A stretch of DNA of 64,000 nucleotides from Chitinophagales bacterium (GCA_017303875.1 JAFLBP010000005.1:77068-141067), one strand, 5' to 3'. Shown: positions 11,401 through 17,848, numbered from the stretch's first letter. The notes: generated by a model from the sequence alone, not told the origin. A program made the numbers and translations.

Positions 11401-12049
11401 CCGGATCATAGCCGGTCTCTTTCGCACAAACCACCTTGTAACACTCTGTGATCTGGCAAGAAGCGTTGATGTACGAAATTGTACCCAGATAACCCGGGTG
11501 CGAGAAAAAATACGTGCTGGGTTGCAGGTTCGCCCGATTGAGCGTAACGGTTGTACCCCGGCAGTTGGTATAGTTAAATGTGCCGGAACCACAATTGGTC
11601 TCGGCGCCGTTTGTACACTGGTACTGAAGCACTACCTGATGCACGCTGCTTGCCTTGCATTTATCAGAAGTGCGCGTCACTGTAAAATCAGAAAAAATCC
11701 CAAAAGGCAGGTGCTTCAGTCGGATATTCCCGTCTTCATCAGAAAGAACCCCTTTGGCATCGCCATAGCTCATTCCCTTGTTATGTTTGTACGAAACATC
11801 AAAAACCTCACCGGCTTTTGCGCCCTGTACCTGAATGATAAGCTCGCCGCTTTTTTCCTCACAGGGCGCCAGGTCTATCCCGGTTACCGCTGCGATGGTA
11901 ATACCGCTGCACTGCTCTTCCACAACACCGGATGCCCCCACATTGCTCTGAACCGGTGAGCCGGAGCTCTGCGCCTGCAACATCCCCCCCAACAGCATCA
12001 AACCGGCAAGCATGGCCGCACGCGCAACTTTTAATCGTAAATGATTCAT
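1..12049 (-). CDS. Giant repetitive surface adhesin with SprB repeats, C-terminus outside window
   Basis: The reading frame is open from 12049 to the left edge wherever I sampled it, so at least 4,016 residues lie in the window and the 3' end is missing. An N-terminal signal peptide (MNHLRLKVARAAMLAGLMLL, then a cleavable LQAQS) directs export. Residues about 150-290 form a Cys-rich domain with Cys208 and a QANAAIW motif (Gln261), weakly like thioester adhesin domains. Residues about 320-470 look like a galactose-binding/CBM jelly roll (NGGLESGTSNW near the start). Then come about thirty 72-residue Ig-like repeats, interrupted at 6480-7760 by different beta domains, and finally SprB repeats (CFG..NGSIDL, then a YDWSN core). 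SprB of Flavobacterium is a gliding adhesin exported by T9SS; a C-terminal sorting domain off the edge is inferred. An in-frame ATG at 12136 follows an A-rich leader and would add 29 residues; I preferred 12049 because it gives a standard signal peptide. Confidence 0.9.
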   Translation of the reverse strand, partial: MNHLRLKVARAAMLAGLMLLGGMLQAQSSGSPVQSNVGASGVVEEQCSGITIAAVTGIDLAPCEEKSGELIIQVQGAKAGEVFDVSYKHNKGMSYGDAKGVLSDEDGNIRLKHLPFGIFSDFTVTRTSDKCKASSVHQVVLQYQCTNGAETNCGSGTFNYTNCRGTTVTLNRANLQPSTYFFSHPGYLGTISYINASCQITECYKVVCAKETGYDPASYAYGTLTFTKVTGSTNVGISALSATRINWILCRYQSLGYTLEQANAAIWCAINPSSGYCNALAGHAAAAVTVADNSIASQMVFFVPSVSTVQTMVEEKCYPWDNSECSCPNNKVINGGLESGTSNWNWWGGNFYTGGYAAQCGDNSGQMQITTSWGGAYQDITGIAGGSTITLGAYAATHDPWGYYVAFGVEYYNGGGAYISGQEVEVNAQLPDMSYYQFTSTVPANAQTVRVVFKGNGNWIKFDGVCLTVTCNITASISGNNTICTGQSTTLTATASGGTSPYTYAWSNGLGSGNVKTVSPTSTTTYVVTVTDAAGCTKTATRTVTVNSVGTVECESYIGSGPWTVETDCAVTVCEGQTLKLSVNPNVTTVNWTGPNGFTATGMNDIDLGTVALNEAGTYTATITNNGCTATASIVVTVNTVNVTITAPSTICAGQSRTLTATGGGTYLWSTGATTASVTVTPSATTTYTVTVTGANGCTKTATTTVTVNPLPNATATAVPATICAGQSSTITATGGGTYAWSTGATTASITVNPSATTTYTVTVTGANGCTKTASATVTVNGVPTVNITATQDVICVGQTTVITASGGGTYVWNTGASSAGINVSPTTTTTYTVTVTNASGCTQSATKTITVNPKPTVTISASPNTICLGQSSVVTATGGGTYLWSTGATTASITVSPTSATDYYVTVTNSSGCTNTAVLKVYVNPTPNATATATPATICAGQSATIVGSGGSSYLWNTGATAATITVSPTTTTTYTVTVTGSNGCTATATSTITVNPQPNAAITANPASICLGSSSTLTASGGGTYVWNTGATSSSITVSPLTTTTYTVTVTGTNGCTKTATTTVTVSLIPTGSATASPATICVGQSSTITATGGSTYLWNTGATTASITVSPTATTTYSVTILGTNGCVATASATVTVNPLPNATATPSPATICVGQSSTITATGGGTYAWSTGATTASITVSPTATTSYTVTVTGTNGCTKTASATVTVNPLPNAVATAAPATICVGQSSTITATGGGTYAWNTGATTASITVSPTATTTYTVTVTGTNGCTKTASATVTVNPLPNAAATPSPATICVGSSATITATGGGTYVWNTGATTASITVNPTATTTYTVTVTGTNGCTKTATATVNVNTNPSANATAAPAAICAGQSSTITATGGGTYLWNTGATTASITVSPTTTTTYTVTVTVGSGCTATATTTVTVNPGATVDAGYSVSMCAADGSINLKGVIGGGATSALWTSSGTGTFGDPTSLNTYYTFSSTDISNGTVNLTLTTNDPAGPCTAASETITITIVPTPVVSLSASLQRVCAGDNVSVSAAQISGATYQWYGPNNFTSTSSTLTFNNVQMNQSGVYYLRVTNNLGCTNDVTTTTFTLVVDDDNCITEVVKYIGTTDWSNTLAVPQFDGDCGSLQSVNYSVHGVILGYFGIENTSTSSTSNFTLDGTNLLNVTAPANTYSLPLNLDASGTLTVYDGMTNFGGASGFRTPFGAYGGSTGSSTDFASFTGNGTVAFPASADANTTYTATGGNTAYLIRTVMGADVVVHYCFSSPLTVTPPQTVCVGNSVTFTAVGNNNYPYNWTLPGGGTFTGNPLVVNNVSVSNAGTYTVTQPRCGGCAVSSASTTLTVNPLPNAAATATPATICAGNTATVTATGGGTYLWNTGATTASFNVSPTATTTYTVTVTGTNGCTKTATVTVTVNTTPNASATASPATICVGQSSTITATGGGTYLWNTGATTASVTVSPTVTTTYTVTVTVGSGCTATATTTVTVNPLPNATAAALPEVICVGQSSTITATGGGTYSWSNGATTASITVSPTTTTTYTVTVTGTNGCTKTASATVTVNPLPNATAAATPATICVGQSSTITATGGGTYLWNTGATTASVTVSPTATTTYTVTVTGTNGCTKTASATVTVNPLPNAAATPAPATICAGASSTITATGGGTYVWNTGSTSSVITVNPTVTTTYTVTVTNSNGCTKTATATVNVNPLPTPTATATPATICVGQSSTITATGGGTYLWSNGITTASQTVSPTASTTYTVTVTNASGCTATASTTVTVNPLPNATATPSPATICVGFSSTITATGGGTYVWNTGATTASITVNPTVTTTYTVTVTNANGCTKTATATVNVNTNPGATATSTPAAICVGQSSTLTATGGGTYLWSNGATTASISVSPAVTTTYTVTVTVGTGCTATASTTVTVNPLPTPTFSINPTSVCEGSTAVITASGGGTYAWSTGATTASITVTPASGVLYTVTVTNSFGCTASAATEVVVKPRPTVTTTAGPAVICVGQSSTLTATGGGTYLWSNNATTASITVSPTATTAYTVTVTGTNGCTATASTTVTVNPLPNATATATPATICVGQSSTLTATGGGTYLWNTGATTASVTVSPTATTTYTVTVSNANGCTAAAEVTVTVNPLPNATATATPATICVGQSSTITATGGGTYVWSSGATTASITVSPTATTTYTVTVTGTNGCTKTASATVTVNPLPNATATPSPATICVGFSSTITATGGGTYVWNTGATTASITVNPTVTTTYTVTVTNANGCTKTATATVNVNTNPGATATSTPAAICVGQSSTLTATGGGTYLWSNGATTASISVSPAVTTTYTVTVTVGTGCTATASTTVTVNPLPTPAATATPAVICVGQSSTLTATGGGTYMWSNGATTATTTVSPTATTTYTVTVTNANGCTATATTTVTVNPLPNATATGATGCPGSTVTVSATGGTAYLWSTGATTAAIQVTVSGAPSVYVVTVTNAQGCTATAQAVVDPYFPPIATATATPATICVGQSSTLTATGGGSYLWSNGATTASITVSPTVTTTYTVTVTNANGCTATASTTVTVNPLPNAQASAAPTTICVGQSSVLTATGGGTYQWNTGATTAAITVNPIVTTTYTVTVTNSNGCTKTATTTVTVNPNPTVNATKIDATCGLANGSATAVPTGGQAPYTFVWSNTQTTATINGLAPGNYSVTVTDNKGCTATTSIAINNIGGPSLNTVVTNVTCFGTANGAIDLVVSGGTTPYTYDWSNDGAETPDNDTQDLSNLVAGTYTVTVTDNNGCSAITSATVNQPTQIVLSTVPTASTCGNANGSINLSVTGGTGAYTYDWSNDGAETPDNDPQDLSGLLAGTYTVTVTDANGCTATTSVVVTNIAGPSLSAVAAPVSCFGGSNGSIDLTVNGGTSPFTYDWSNDGAETPDNDTQDLSNLTAGTYTVTVTDANGCTATTSATVSQPTQIVLSAVPTNSTCGNANGSIDLSVTGGTGAYTYDWSNDGAETPDNDTQDLSALLAGTYTVTVTDANGCTATTSVVVNNTGGPSLNTVVTNVTCFGTANGAIDLVVSGGTTPYTYDWSNDGAETPDNDTQDLSNLVAGTYTVTVTDNNGCSAITSATVNQPTQIVLSTVPTASTCGNANGSINLSVTGGTGAYTYDWSNDGAETPDNDPQDLSGLLAGTYTVTVTDANGCTATTSVVVTNIAGPSLSAVAAPVSCFGGSNGSIDLTVNGGTSPFTYDWSNDGAETPDNDTQDLSNLTAGTYTVTVTDANGCTATTSATVSQPTQIVLSAVPTNSTCGNANGSIDLSVTGGTGAYTYDWSNDGAETPDNDTQDLSALLAGTYTVTVTDANGCTATTSVVVNNTGGPSLNTVVTNVTCFGTANGAIDLVVSGGTTPYTYDWSNDGAETPDNDTQDLSNLVAGTYTVTVTDNNGCSAITSATVNQPTQIVLSTVPTASTCGNANGSINLSVTGGTGAYTYDWSNDGAETPDNDPQDLSGLLAGTYTVTVTDANGCTA
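2600..10480 (-). repeat. About thirty 216-bp tandem Ig-like modules
   Basis: Each unit is about 216 bp and encodes 72 residues with the pattern PATICxGQSSTxTATGGGTY, a WSTGATTxSITVSPT segment and TTTYTVTVTGxNGCT. Starts fall roughly every 216 bp from 2600 to 6480 and from 7760 to 10420. The stretch 6480-7760 is non-repetitive and encodes other beta domains. Copies differ by synonymous and conservative changes except for a duplicated two-unit block (3470-3925 and 4765-5220). Confidence 0.9.
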
Positions 12050-12136
12050 AATGAATACTAAAAAAGCATAGGAAAGTAAAGAAGGCGCTAAAGAAGAGGC
12101 CTTCGCCTTCTGTACGGGTTGTACAAATGCGTTCAT

Positions 12137-13049
12137 AACTTGTTGTTTGTTTTTGTTTTGAATCTGTTTTCGATTTTCGAATTCAAGGGCAGCTGTCCCG
12201 GAATGAAAATAGCCTGGCCCGCTCACGCTGCACTGTGGCGCATGAGGGGCAGAAAAAAACTGAACATCCAAATGTTCGTTGGAAGAATCGGATTGGCCTG
12301 AATACAAAATTGTGCGTGCAGCATCCTTCACAGATGCACACCCCGACAATTTTTTGTCCGTCATCAAGCCACCCACACAGTCGAAATACAAGCTGTTTCG
12401 CTGGTGTTGATTTTTTTTCATGCAAGCAATAATTTCACCGATAGCTCAGACAGCATGCAAGCGCTGCCTGAAACCAGTTTGTTCCAAGTCGAGTCCGGCA
12501 GGTGTTTGTCAGTTGCTGCCGTTGTGTTTGTTTCCGTTTACCCCGGTCAGGTTTGTTTTTTGATTGTCAAACCGGAGTGTTTGTTTTTTGTCCAATTTAG
12601 ACAGCCGTCGTAAAGCTGCCGGAAAGATTGTTATGTGGTTTATCTGGTTGTATATTCAAGTGCAGGCGTTTACCTGCTACTATTTCCCAAAATAATAGTC
12701 AGACAGCGTGTTGTCATCATAACAACACGACCATCAGTTTACAAATTACGCACGAGAAGCAATATTAAATTTTATCAACAAGCCTTACAACACGCTCAAT
12801 AGAGCGCATCGCATCGCGGGCACAGCATCATCAAGGGGGGAGAGATAAAGATGCTTGAACCAATGATGTTTTACTTGTGCAGGAAGACAGACTCTGGTAG
12901 CTTACGCAAGGGGGGAGGAATGTAGTGGATTAAATGCCCATAAGAAGCTGATTGCGTGCTAAAGACGGGCAAAGGTAACTAAGTCACTACATAAAGATGT
13001 AAAATGAATATTTTTTTTTGAATAAATGTCGCAAAAAATGCATACTACA
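12137..13049. other. Long intergenic region upstream of the adhesin gene
   Basis: No convincing gene was found in these 913 bases; the short open frames on both strands lack recognisable protein features. A CAAAGGTA at 12970-12977 reads TACCTTTG on the minus strand and could be a -7 box toward the adhesin, but no matching TTG lies upstream and it is over 800 bp from the start. A hairpin with 8-bp arms lies at 12707-12729. The region probably holds the adhesin promoter and a long leader. Confidence 0.5.
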
Positions 13050-14171
13050 TTATTGAGCAGCGCTTTTCACCACTTTTCTTACCACTTTTTTATCGTCAAT
13101 ATTAATCTGCAAAAAGTATACACCCGGCGCTACGTTTGGTAAATCAAAATGATAAAACCCGTTTTGCAACTGCCTTGGAGAGGTAATGTTGATAACGGAA
13201 CGCCCCGTTTCCTCTGTCATTTGTACACTCACATAAGCCGCCTGCGATAAATCCAGATCCAGCGTGGCCTTGGTCATATACGGATTCGGATATATTTTTA
13301 AATCATAACGCACCGAACCGCCAGTGCGATACACCTCCTCTACCCTGCGCACAGGCCGGTCGGATTCCGGGTTACATGTACTCAACAGCCAGCCCATCGT
13401 TTGTATGGCAATCTGCATGGTCGTCGCCTGCTTGGCATAATAATATTCCAGGCCGAGATAAACCACCTTGCCTAATCCCGACTGCTTGTAACCCAATACC
13501 GGAAAACCGCCGATCTCCGCCAGCGACACAAAAGCTGTGTCGCTCACATCAAGCGGGTAAGCAAAATCTGAAACCAAAAACTCCGTCGGCATCCCGCTCA
13601 CCATCGGATGATCCGGCACAATCGCCTGTATCTGCATGTCGTTGCAATAATAGCCTTTCTCCAACTCCAGCAAGCCATAATCCTGAATTACGCCCGCATC
13701 ATGTGTGCCGGTAAACAATACATGGCCGCCCTTCTGCACAAAACCCTGCAACACTTTGCCATAGGCGCGCAACACCTCGCTCCTGCCCGAAGACGGGTAC
13801 GGCACGGCAACAATCTGAACGCCTTCAAGCTGCGCACTCAGGTCTTCCGCACTGCCTTCCGAAAAAGTACTCAGGGTGCATGCCGGAAAATAAGCAGCAA
13901 TCAATTTCTGAAATTTATCTGCGTAAGCGCTGTCGTAAGCGCTGTAATTTAAAAATAAGATGCGCCCGCGCGACACAGATTTCGCCGCAGCAAAGCGCTT
14001 TTTTTCCGGATCGCCATCAAAATCACCCGGCGCCTCAAAGCCGCCAAAGTGCTTGCCAACCGTCGTATTGTACCAGGAATTTTTACCAAAAAATGGAGGC
14101 GTATTGGTCGGATGAGCCGCCAAATTGCCGCAAAACAATATAAAAACAAGTAGTGTAAATCGTGTAATCAT
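13050..14171 (-). CDS. Secreted ThuA/GATase-like protein with T9SS sorting domain
   Basis: This 373-residue protein starts with a signal peptide (MITRFTLLVFILFCGNLAA). The start at 14171 was chosen because the longer open frame from 14222 puts 17 unlikely residues before the hydrophobic segment. The middle part (about 60-270), with GRILFLNYSAYDSAYADKF, a GGHVLFTGTHDAG turn and YLGLEYYY, looks like the class I glutamine-amidotransferase/ThuA fold, but I see no clear catalytic triad. The last 80 residues (LKIYPNPYMTKATLDLDL onward, ending with VYFLQINIDDKKVVRKVVK) are a type A T9SS sorting domain, which implies export across the outer membrane and surface attachment or release. A promoter lies at 14276-14305. 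The function of the middle domain is unknown. Confidence 0.85.
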   Translation of the reverse strand: MITRFTLLVFILFCGNLAAHPTNTPPFFGKNSWYNTTVGKHFGGFEAPGDFDGDPEKKRFAAAKSVSRGRILFLNYSAYDSAYADKFQKLIAAYFPACTLSTFSEGSAEDLSAQLEGVQIVAVPYPSSGRSEVLRAYGKVLQGFVQKGGHVLFTGTHDAGVIQDYGLLELEKGYYCNDMQIQAIVPDHPMVSGMPTEFLVSDFAYPLDVSDTAFVSLAEIGGFPVLGYKQSGLGKVVYLGLEYYYAKQATTMQIAIQTMGWLLSTCNPESDRPVRRVEEVYRTGGSVRYDLKIYPNPYMTKATLDLDLSQAAYVSVQMTEETGRSVINITSPRQLQNGFYHFDLPNVAPGVYFLQINIDDKKVVRKVVKSAAQ

Positions 14172-14275
14172 AACGAATGGATCGTTTGAGATGGCCCTAA
14201 TGCAATAAAACCTACAACGCAAATCAAGCCGTTTTGGTACGCCGACGCCAGATTTTATCTACTTTACAGGGATCA

Positions 14276-14305
14276 CAAAAGTACAGCTTTTTTGCCTCCC
14301 GGCAA
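14276..14305 (-). promoter_or_regulatory. Bacteroidota-type promoter for the ThuA-like gene
   Basis: On the minus strand a TTG (plus-strand caa at 14303-14305) lies 19 bp from TACTTTTG (14276-14283), matching TTG-N17-23-TAnnTTTG. The start codon is about 105 bp downstream. Confidence 0.6.
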
Positions 14306-14382
14306 GCTATAAATAAAACATGAGCCATCTCCGAACCAGCCGGAAATGACTCATGCAAGCCAAACAAGTATATTGCAAGCGA

Positions 14383-14970
14383 TTACTGCTTGGCAGTCAG
14401 GTTAACCTGAAGATCAAATTCGTCGTAGATGGTTTTGTCGCCCAAACCGTCGAAGAAAGAACCGGAACCGTAACGTACATTGTACTCAGAACGGTCGATG
14501 GTCAGTTTACCACTGGCCGTTACAACACCGCCGTTGGCAGTCACAGTTGCAAAGAACTTCTGCTCTTTGGTCGTTTCTTTAATGGTCAGGTTGCCAATGA
14601 TTTTGTAGTTGCCCTTGCTGTCCTGCGGAATTACGCGGGTAATCACAAACTTGGAAGTCGGGAATTTTGCAACGCCGAAGAAGTCGTCGCTTTTCAAGTG
14701 GCCAAGCAGTTTGCCGGCCCATTCACCTTCCAGGTCGGTGCAGGTCATCGTGTTCATATCCACTTCAAAAGAACCGCCGGTCAGTACGCCGTCAGTCATT
14801 TGCAGGCTGCCGTTTTTCAGCTTGATCACACCGGTGTGCTTGCCGGTTACTTTGTAGCCCGTCCAGGTAATGTAGCTGGCGTTGGTGTCAACGTTGTAGC
14901 TCATCGGCGGAACAAAAGACATGGCTACGATAGCCAACAGCGAAAGAGAAAGGAGAAGATACTTCTTCAT
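14383..14970 (-). CDS. YceI-like periplasmic lipocalin-fold protein
   Basis: The protein has 195 residues with a signal peptide (MKKYLLLSLSLLAIVAMSF). It contains the YceI signature: an opening YNVDTNASYITWTGYKVTG strand, a SGKLTIDRSEYNVRYGSG segment near the C-terminus and an FDLQVNL end. YceI proteins are beta-barrels that bind isoprenoid-like lipids in the periplasm and are often induced by base or osmotic stress. The gene stands alone with its own promoter (15032-15064), overlapped by a perfect palindrome that may be an operator. The exact ligand cannot be told from sequence. Confidence 0.92.
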   Translation of the reverse strand: MKKYLLLSLSLLAIVAMSFVPPMSYNVDTNASYITWTGYKVTGKHTGVIKLKNGSLQMTDGVLTGGSFEVDMNTMTCTDLEGEWAGKLLGHLKSDDFFGVAKFPTSKFVITRVIPQDSKGNYKIIGNLTIKETTKEQKFFATVTANGGVVTASGKLTIDRSEYNVRYGSGSFFDGLGDKTIYDEFDLQVNLTAKQ

Positions 14971-15031
14971 GTTGTGTTGTGTTTGAAATAGTTGATGACT
15001 AATTTTTTCGTGCTGAACGAATTCAACGCCA

Positions 15032-15064
15032 CAAAGGTAATTACATTTAAAATAAGTGTTACAA
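15032..15064 (-). promoter_or_regulatory. Promoter of the YceI-like gene
   Basis: Minus-strand TTG (caa at 15062-15064), 22 bp spacer and TACCTTTG (15032-15039). The spacing fits the Bacteroidota consensus and the leader would be about 55 nt. Confidence 0.65.
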
Positions 15065-15072
15065 CACTTATT
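15051..15072. promoter_or_regulatory. Palindromic candidate operator over the -33 box
   Basis: AATAAGTGTT and its exact reverse complement AACACTTATT are separated by two bases. The -33 TTG of the YceI promoter lies inside the element, so a dimeric regulator bound here would compete with RNA polymerase. No regulator gene is adjacent. Confidence 0.5.
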
Positions 15073-15116
15073 GTTAATAACTACTAAATCTTTTTTTGAG
15101 GTGTTTTAGGGTTTAG

Positions 15117-15160
15117 GTGTTTTAGTGTTTATGTACAGGAACCCTTAAACACTAAAACAC
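15117..15160 (-). terminator. Inverted repeat after the DUF2306-like gene
   Basis: Perfect 15-bp arms (15117-15131 and 15146-15160) with a 14-nt loop lie just past the stop of the minus-strand gene ending at 15177. The surrounding DNA is made of repeated GTGTTTAAG-like units, so the hairpin can extend imperfectly. There is no strong U-tract. Confidence 0.5.
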
Positions 15161-15176
15161 GTAAGCACTTAAACAC

Positions 15177-15827
15177 TTAAACACCCCGCTTCAGCTTTTT
15201 CCCGAAATAAATTTGCACCGGCAGCAGCAGCAGCGTCGGGCCGAACCACTGGATATACCAGGGCAAATAATGCGCTGTATTCACCGTAAAAGCCGTCGTA
15301 GAAGCAATAAACGCCCCAACCATATTACTGCTGTGAATACGCATCCAGGTCATCCGCGTCAACGTTTCCGGATACCGCAGCGCCTGCCAGCTGCGCCTGA
15401 GTTCGGAAAAAGCCCCCAGGCCGAATACCGAAAACAGGATCACAAATGCCAGCATACCCTCTTTTTGCGAAAGCCGCAGCGCCATTCCCAGCATCCACAG
15501 GCCATTCAGGGGCATCATAATATTATGCAGATAATCCAGCACATTCACCGCAGCGCCGCGCATCAGCATCATTGCCCGCACGCCCCGCAGCGTACCCCCA
15601 AGCACCAGCACCGAAATGCCCAGCAAAAACAGGTAAAACACCTGCCCCGGATGCATAAAATACCCGCCGAGCGACGAAAAACAAACCAGCAGCATGGCGT
15701 AAAAAAAGATTTTACCCACTACCTTATGCCGCTTCGGATCGCGGAAATTGAAGAAAATGGCCATCGGGCCTGTTAACAGGGTAACCGAACCGGCAATGAC
15801 ATGTATCCAAAGAATAAACTCGCGCAT
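15177..15827 (-). CDS. DUF2306-like multi-pass membrane protein
   Basis: This 216-residue protein is almost entirely hydrophobic, with about six predicted membrane helices. It opens with REFILWIHVIAGSVTLLTGP and has a conserved HKVVGK turn between the first helices and an HSSNMVGAFIAS motif near residue 165. This arrangement matches the DUF2306-type membrane family, which has no established reaction. The His residues at helix ends might bind a metal or haem, but that is speculation. The neighbours give no functional clue, because the lipoprotein upstream on the same strand is separated from it by about 160 bp. Confidence 0.7.
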   Translation of the reverse strand: MREFILWIHVIAGSVTLLTGPMAIFFNFRDPKRHKVVGKIFFYAMLLVCFSSLGGYFMHPGQVFYLFLLGISVLVLGGTLRGVRAMMLMRGAAVNVLDYLHNIMMPLNGLWMLGMALRLSQKEGMLAFVILFSVFGLGAFSELRRSWQALRYPETLTRMTWMRIHSSNMVGAFIASTTAFTVNTAHYLPWYIQWFGPTLLLLPVQIYFGKKLKRGV

Positions 15828-15966
15828 GACGTTTTTTTTACTGCTTCAAAGATAGCCCCCCCTCCTGCGCCCCACCCCGTCGGATCGTATGAACTGCTCC
15901 TTCTGCCGCCTGAATTGTCAAAAAGAAAGACTCATTCGCACACCTATTATAAGTATACCCAAAAAT

Positions 15967-15999
15967 TCATCACTCATCACTCATCACTCATCGCTCATC
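15967..15999. repeat. Short tandem repeat, TCATCAC type
   Basis: Four or more direct copies of an 8-mer (tcatcact and variants) sit just past the stop of the minus-strand lipoprotein gene. The same motif recurs at 35136-35220 and 51671-51706. Confidence 0.7.
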
Positions 16000-16449
16000 G
16001 TTATCATAATACGTGTTATCGCGCACGATAACGCCGTTTTCAATAGTAAAAACCGTGCAAATGGGCAGGTAAAATTTGCTGCCGTCAGGCGCTGTGCCGC
16101 TTGAGACAAACTCTGCAATCACGTGTTTGTCGCCCGAAGGATAAATGGCCTTTACGTCGTCGTGAATGTCGGGGAATACTCCGTTCAGTTCCGAGTATTT
16201 TTTCACGACATCGGCATGGCTTTGCCGAACCGGCGCTGTGCCCAGCGAGGGGTCGAGGAATTCAGCATTGTCGCTGTACAAAGCCGCCATTTTGGCCCAG
16301 TCGTGCGCATTAAAATGCTGGTACAATTGCCGCACAACAGCTTCGTTTTTGGCTTGTACCTCAAGCAGCGGATTTTTCGGCTCTTCCTGTGTGCAGGCGC
16401 CTGCGAGCAAAGTGCCGGCAAGCAGGAAACAAAAAAGTTGTTTTTTCAT
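15988..16449 (-). CDS. SnoaL-like/NTF2-fold lipoprotein
   Basis: The protein has 153 residues. The N-terminus MKKQLFCFLLAGTLLAGAC is a lipoprotein signal with lipobox LAGAC, so the mature protein should be anchored by Cys19. The rest has the NTF2/SnoaL pattern: a helix with NEAVVRQLYQHFNAHDWAKM, then YSDNAEFLDPSLG, and a final strand pair IENGVIVRDNTYYDN. Such domains bind or turn over small molecules, and the substrate cannot be inferred. The start is 7 bp downstream of the stop of the helical-repeat gene at 16457-17848, so the two are probably co-transcribed. Confidence 0.85.
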   Translation of the reverse strand: MKKQLFCFLLAGTLLAGACTQEEPKNPLLEVQAKNEAVVRQLYQHFNAHDWAKMAALYSDNAEFLDPSLGTAPVRQSHADVVKKYSELNGVFPDIHDDVKAIYPSGDKHVIAEFVSSGTAPDGSKFYLPICTVFTIENGVIVRDNTYYDNDER

Positions 16450-16456
16450 AAAAAGA

Positions 16457-17848
16457 CTACAGTTTTTCCAGAAACCATTCTTTTTCCGTCAGAATGGGTT
16501 CTGCGCGTAAACGTTTTTTAAATGTTTCGACACTTGCTGCGTCGTGAAAATTCAGTTGCAGCAATTGTCGGGTGAAATATACGATGCGGCTGTAATTTGT
16601 GCGGTGATATCCGATGCCGGTATGTCGACGGATGTAGGTCTGCATACTTTTCAGGTGGCTTTCCAGCAGGTCGAACGCGTCGGTTTCATAGAAGATTTTG
16701 AGTTGCAGGGTTTTGGCCGTGAGGTTGTTGAGCGTGTCTTTGTAGTCGGCGCGTTGCAGGTGCAGGAGGGCCGTGTGCAGGTCGCGGCGCGCATAGGCGA
16801 TGCGGGCGAGGTTGAGGTCGGCAGTAGCTTCCCGGTAGGCGCGTTCGAGCAGGGGTTTGTATTGCCCTACAAAGTTTTCGGCCCAGCCCAATTCGCCGAG
16901 GCGCAGGGCGATGGCTACGATATTATTGAAGGCAAAGCGTGAAAACACGCCATTTTCCAGCAAAGTTTCCCGCTCCAGCGCGCTGCGGTACAGCGCCAGG
17001 GTCGCTTCCAACCAGCCGGGTTCGAGGCTGTTTAATTTTTTAATGGCAAAATTAATGGCCAGCAAAAACAGCGTGCGCAGGTCGTCGGGCGGCAATACCT
17101 CAGCATGTGCATCCAGCAGGGTACGGAGCCGGTTGAACGCCGCCAGGTCTTCGGGGTCGCTCAGAAAACGATAGCAATTGAGGTACAGCGCCAGGGCGGG
17201 CGACTGCTCCTGTGCCGCCTCGGCTACCTGCAAAACAGGCTCCAGCAATTCGAGGTGATACTGCGTGTTGTAAACTGCCTCATGCGTGCGCGTGAGGCAG
17301 GCCAGGCGTATTTTTTGCAGCAAAAAAGCCGCATCCAGCAGGTCGGAAGGCGCTTGCAGGTTGAGTGCGTCGGTGCGTTTGGCTGCCGATTCAAACTGAA
17401 AGGTTTCCCATTCAATTTCATACAACAATTGAAAATGCAGGGCATCGCGCTGCGGATTGGCTAGCACGCCTGCCCGCGCTTCGCGCAGGGCAATCTGGAA
17501 ATGTTTGGGCAATTGCAATTTGCGGTAAGCCCGGGCCGTGCGTATTTTTTGGCGGCGTTCGTCGCTTTCCGCCTCTTTTTGCGCCAGAAACTGGTCGAGT
17601 AAAGACAAAAGTGCACTGTTTTGCATGCGCAGCCGCGCATCGTTGTACTTTTGTCCGGGAAAAATTGCCGCAAAAGCTTTTTCTGCTTCCGGCGCTGCCG
17701 ACTGATCTAAGCATTGACCCAAATAAGCGAGTAAAAGCGGCGGTTCGGGGCGCGTGTTGAAATACGGCGAGCGCACGAACTTGTCGAACGCGCGCAAGAC
17801 AGCGGGTTTCAGCGCCGATAAAGCTTCAAAAAGTAAGTTTTTGCCCAT
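16457..17848 (-). CDS. Helical-repeat (TPR-like) protein of unknown function
   Basis: This 463-residue protein is predicted almost all alpha-helical, soluble and without a signal peptide. I do not recognise a named family. The N-terminus has a conspicuous FDKFVRSPYFN motif, and later segments (ARIAYARRDLHTALLHLQRA, KTLQLKIFYETDAFDLLESH) have the helix-turn-helix rhythm of TPR-like solenoids, suggesting a protein-binding scaffold in the cytoplasm. It is followed after 7 bp by the SnoaL-like lipoprotein gene. A TACTTTTG lies just upstream (17856-17863) without a well-spaced TTG. Confidence 0.75.
   Translation of the reverse strand: MGKNLLFEALSALKPAVLRAFDKFVRSPYFNTRPEPPLLLAYLGQCLDQSAAPEAEKAFAAIFPGQKYNDARLRMQNSALLSLLDQFLAQKEAESDERRQKIRTARAYRKLQLPKHFQIALREARAGVLANPQRDALHFQLLYEIEWETFQFESAAKRTDALNLQAPSDLLDAAFLLQKIRLACLTRTHEAVYNTQYHLELLEPVLQVAEAAQEQSPALALYLNCYRFLSDPEDLAAFNRLRTLLDAHAEVLPPDDLRTLFLLAINFAIKKLNSLEPGWLEATLALYRSALERETLLENGVFSRFAFNNIVAIALRLGELGWAENFVGQYKPLLERAYREATADLNLARIAYARRDLHTALLHLQRADYKDTLNNLTAKTLQLKIFYETDAFDLLESHLKSMQTYIRRHTGIGYHRTNYSRIVYFTRQLLQLNFHDAASVETFKKRLRAEPILTEKEWFLEKL

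Noticed and set aside
10589..11959. A 456-codon open frame on the plus strand opposite the adhesin head
   Set aside because: It is antisense to a frame with a signal peptide and clear domain structure, and its product lacks any recognisable motif.
12183..12613. Short frames on both strands upstream of the adhesin
   Set aside because: Composition is atypical, no family pattern is visible, and no promoter or leader supports them.
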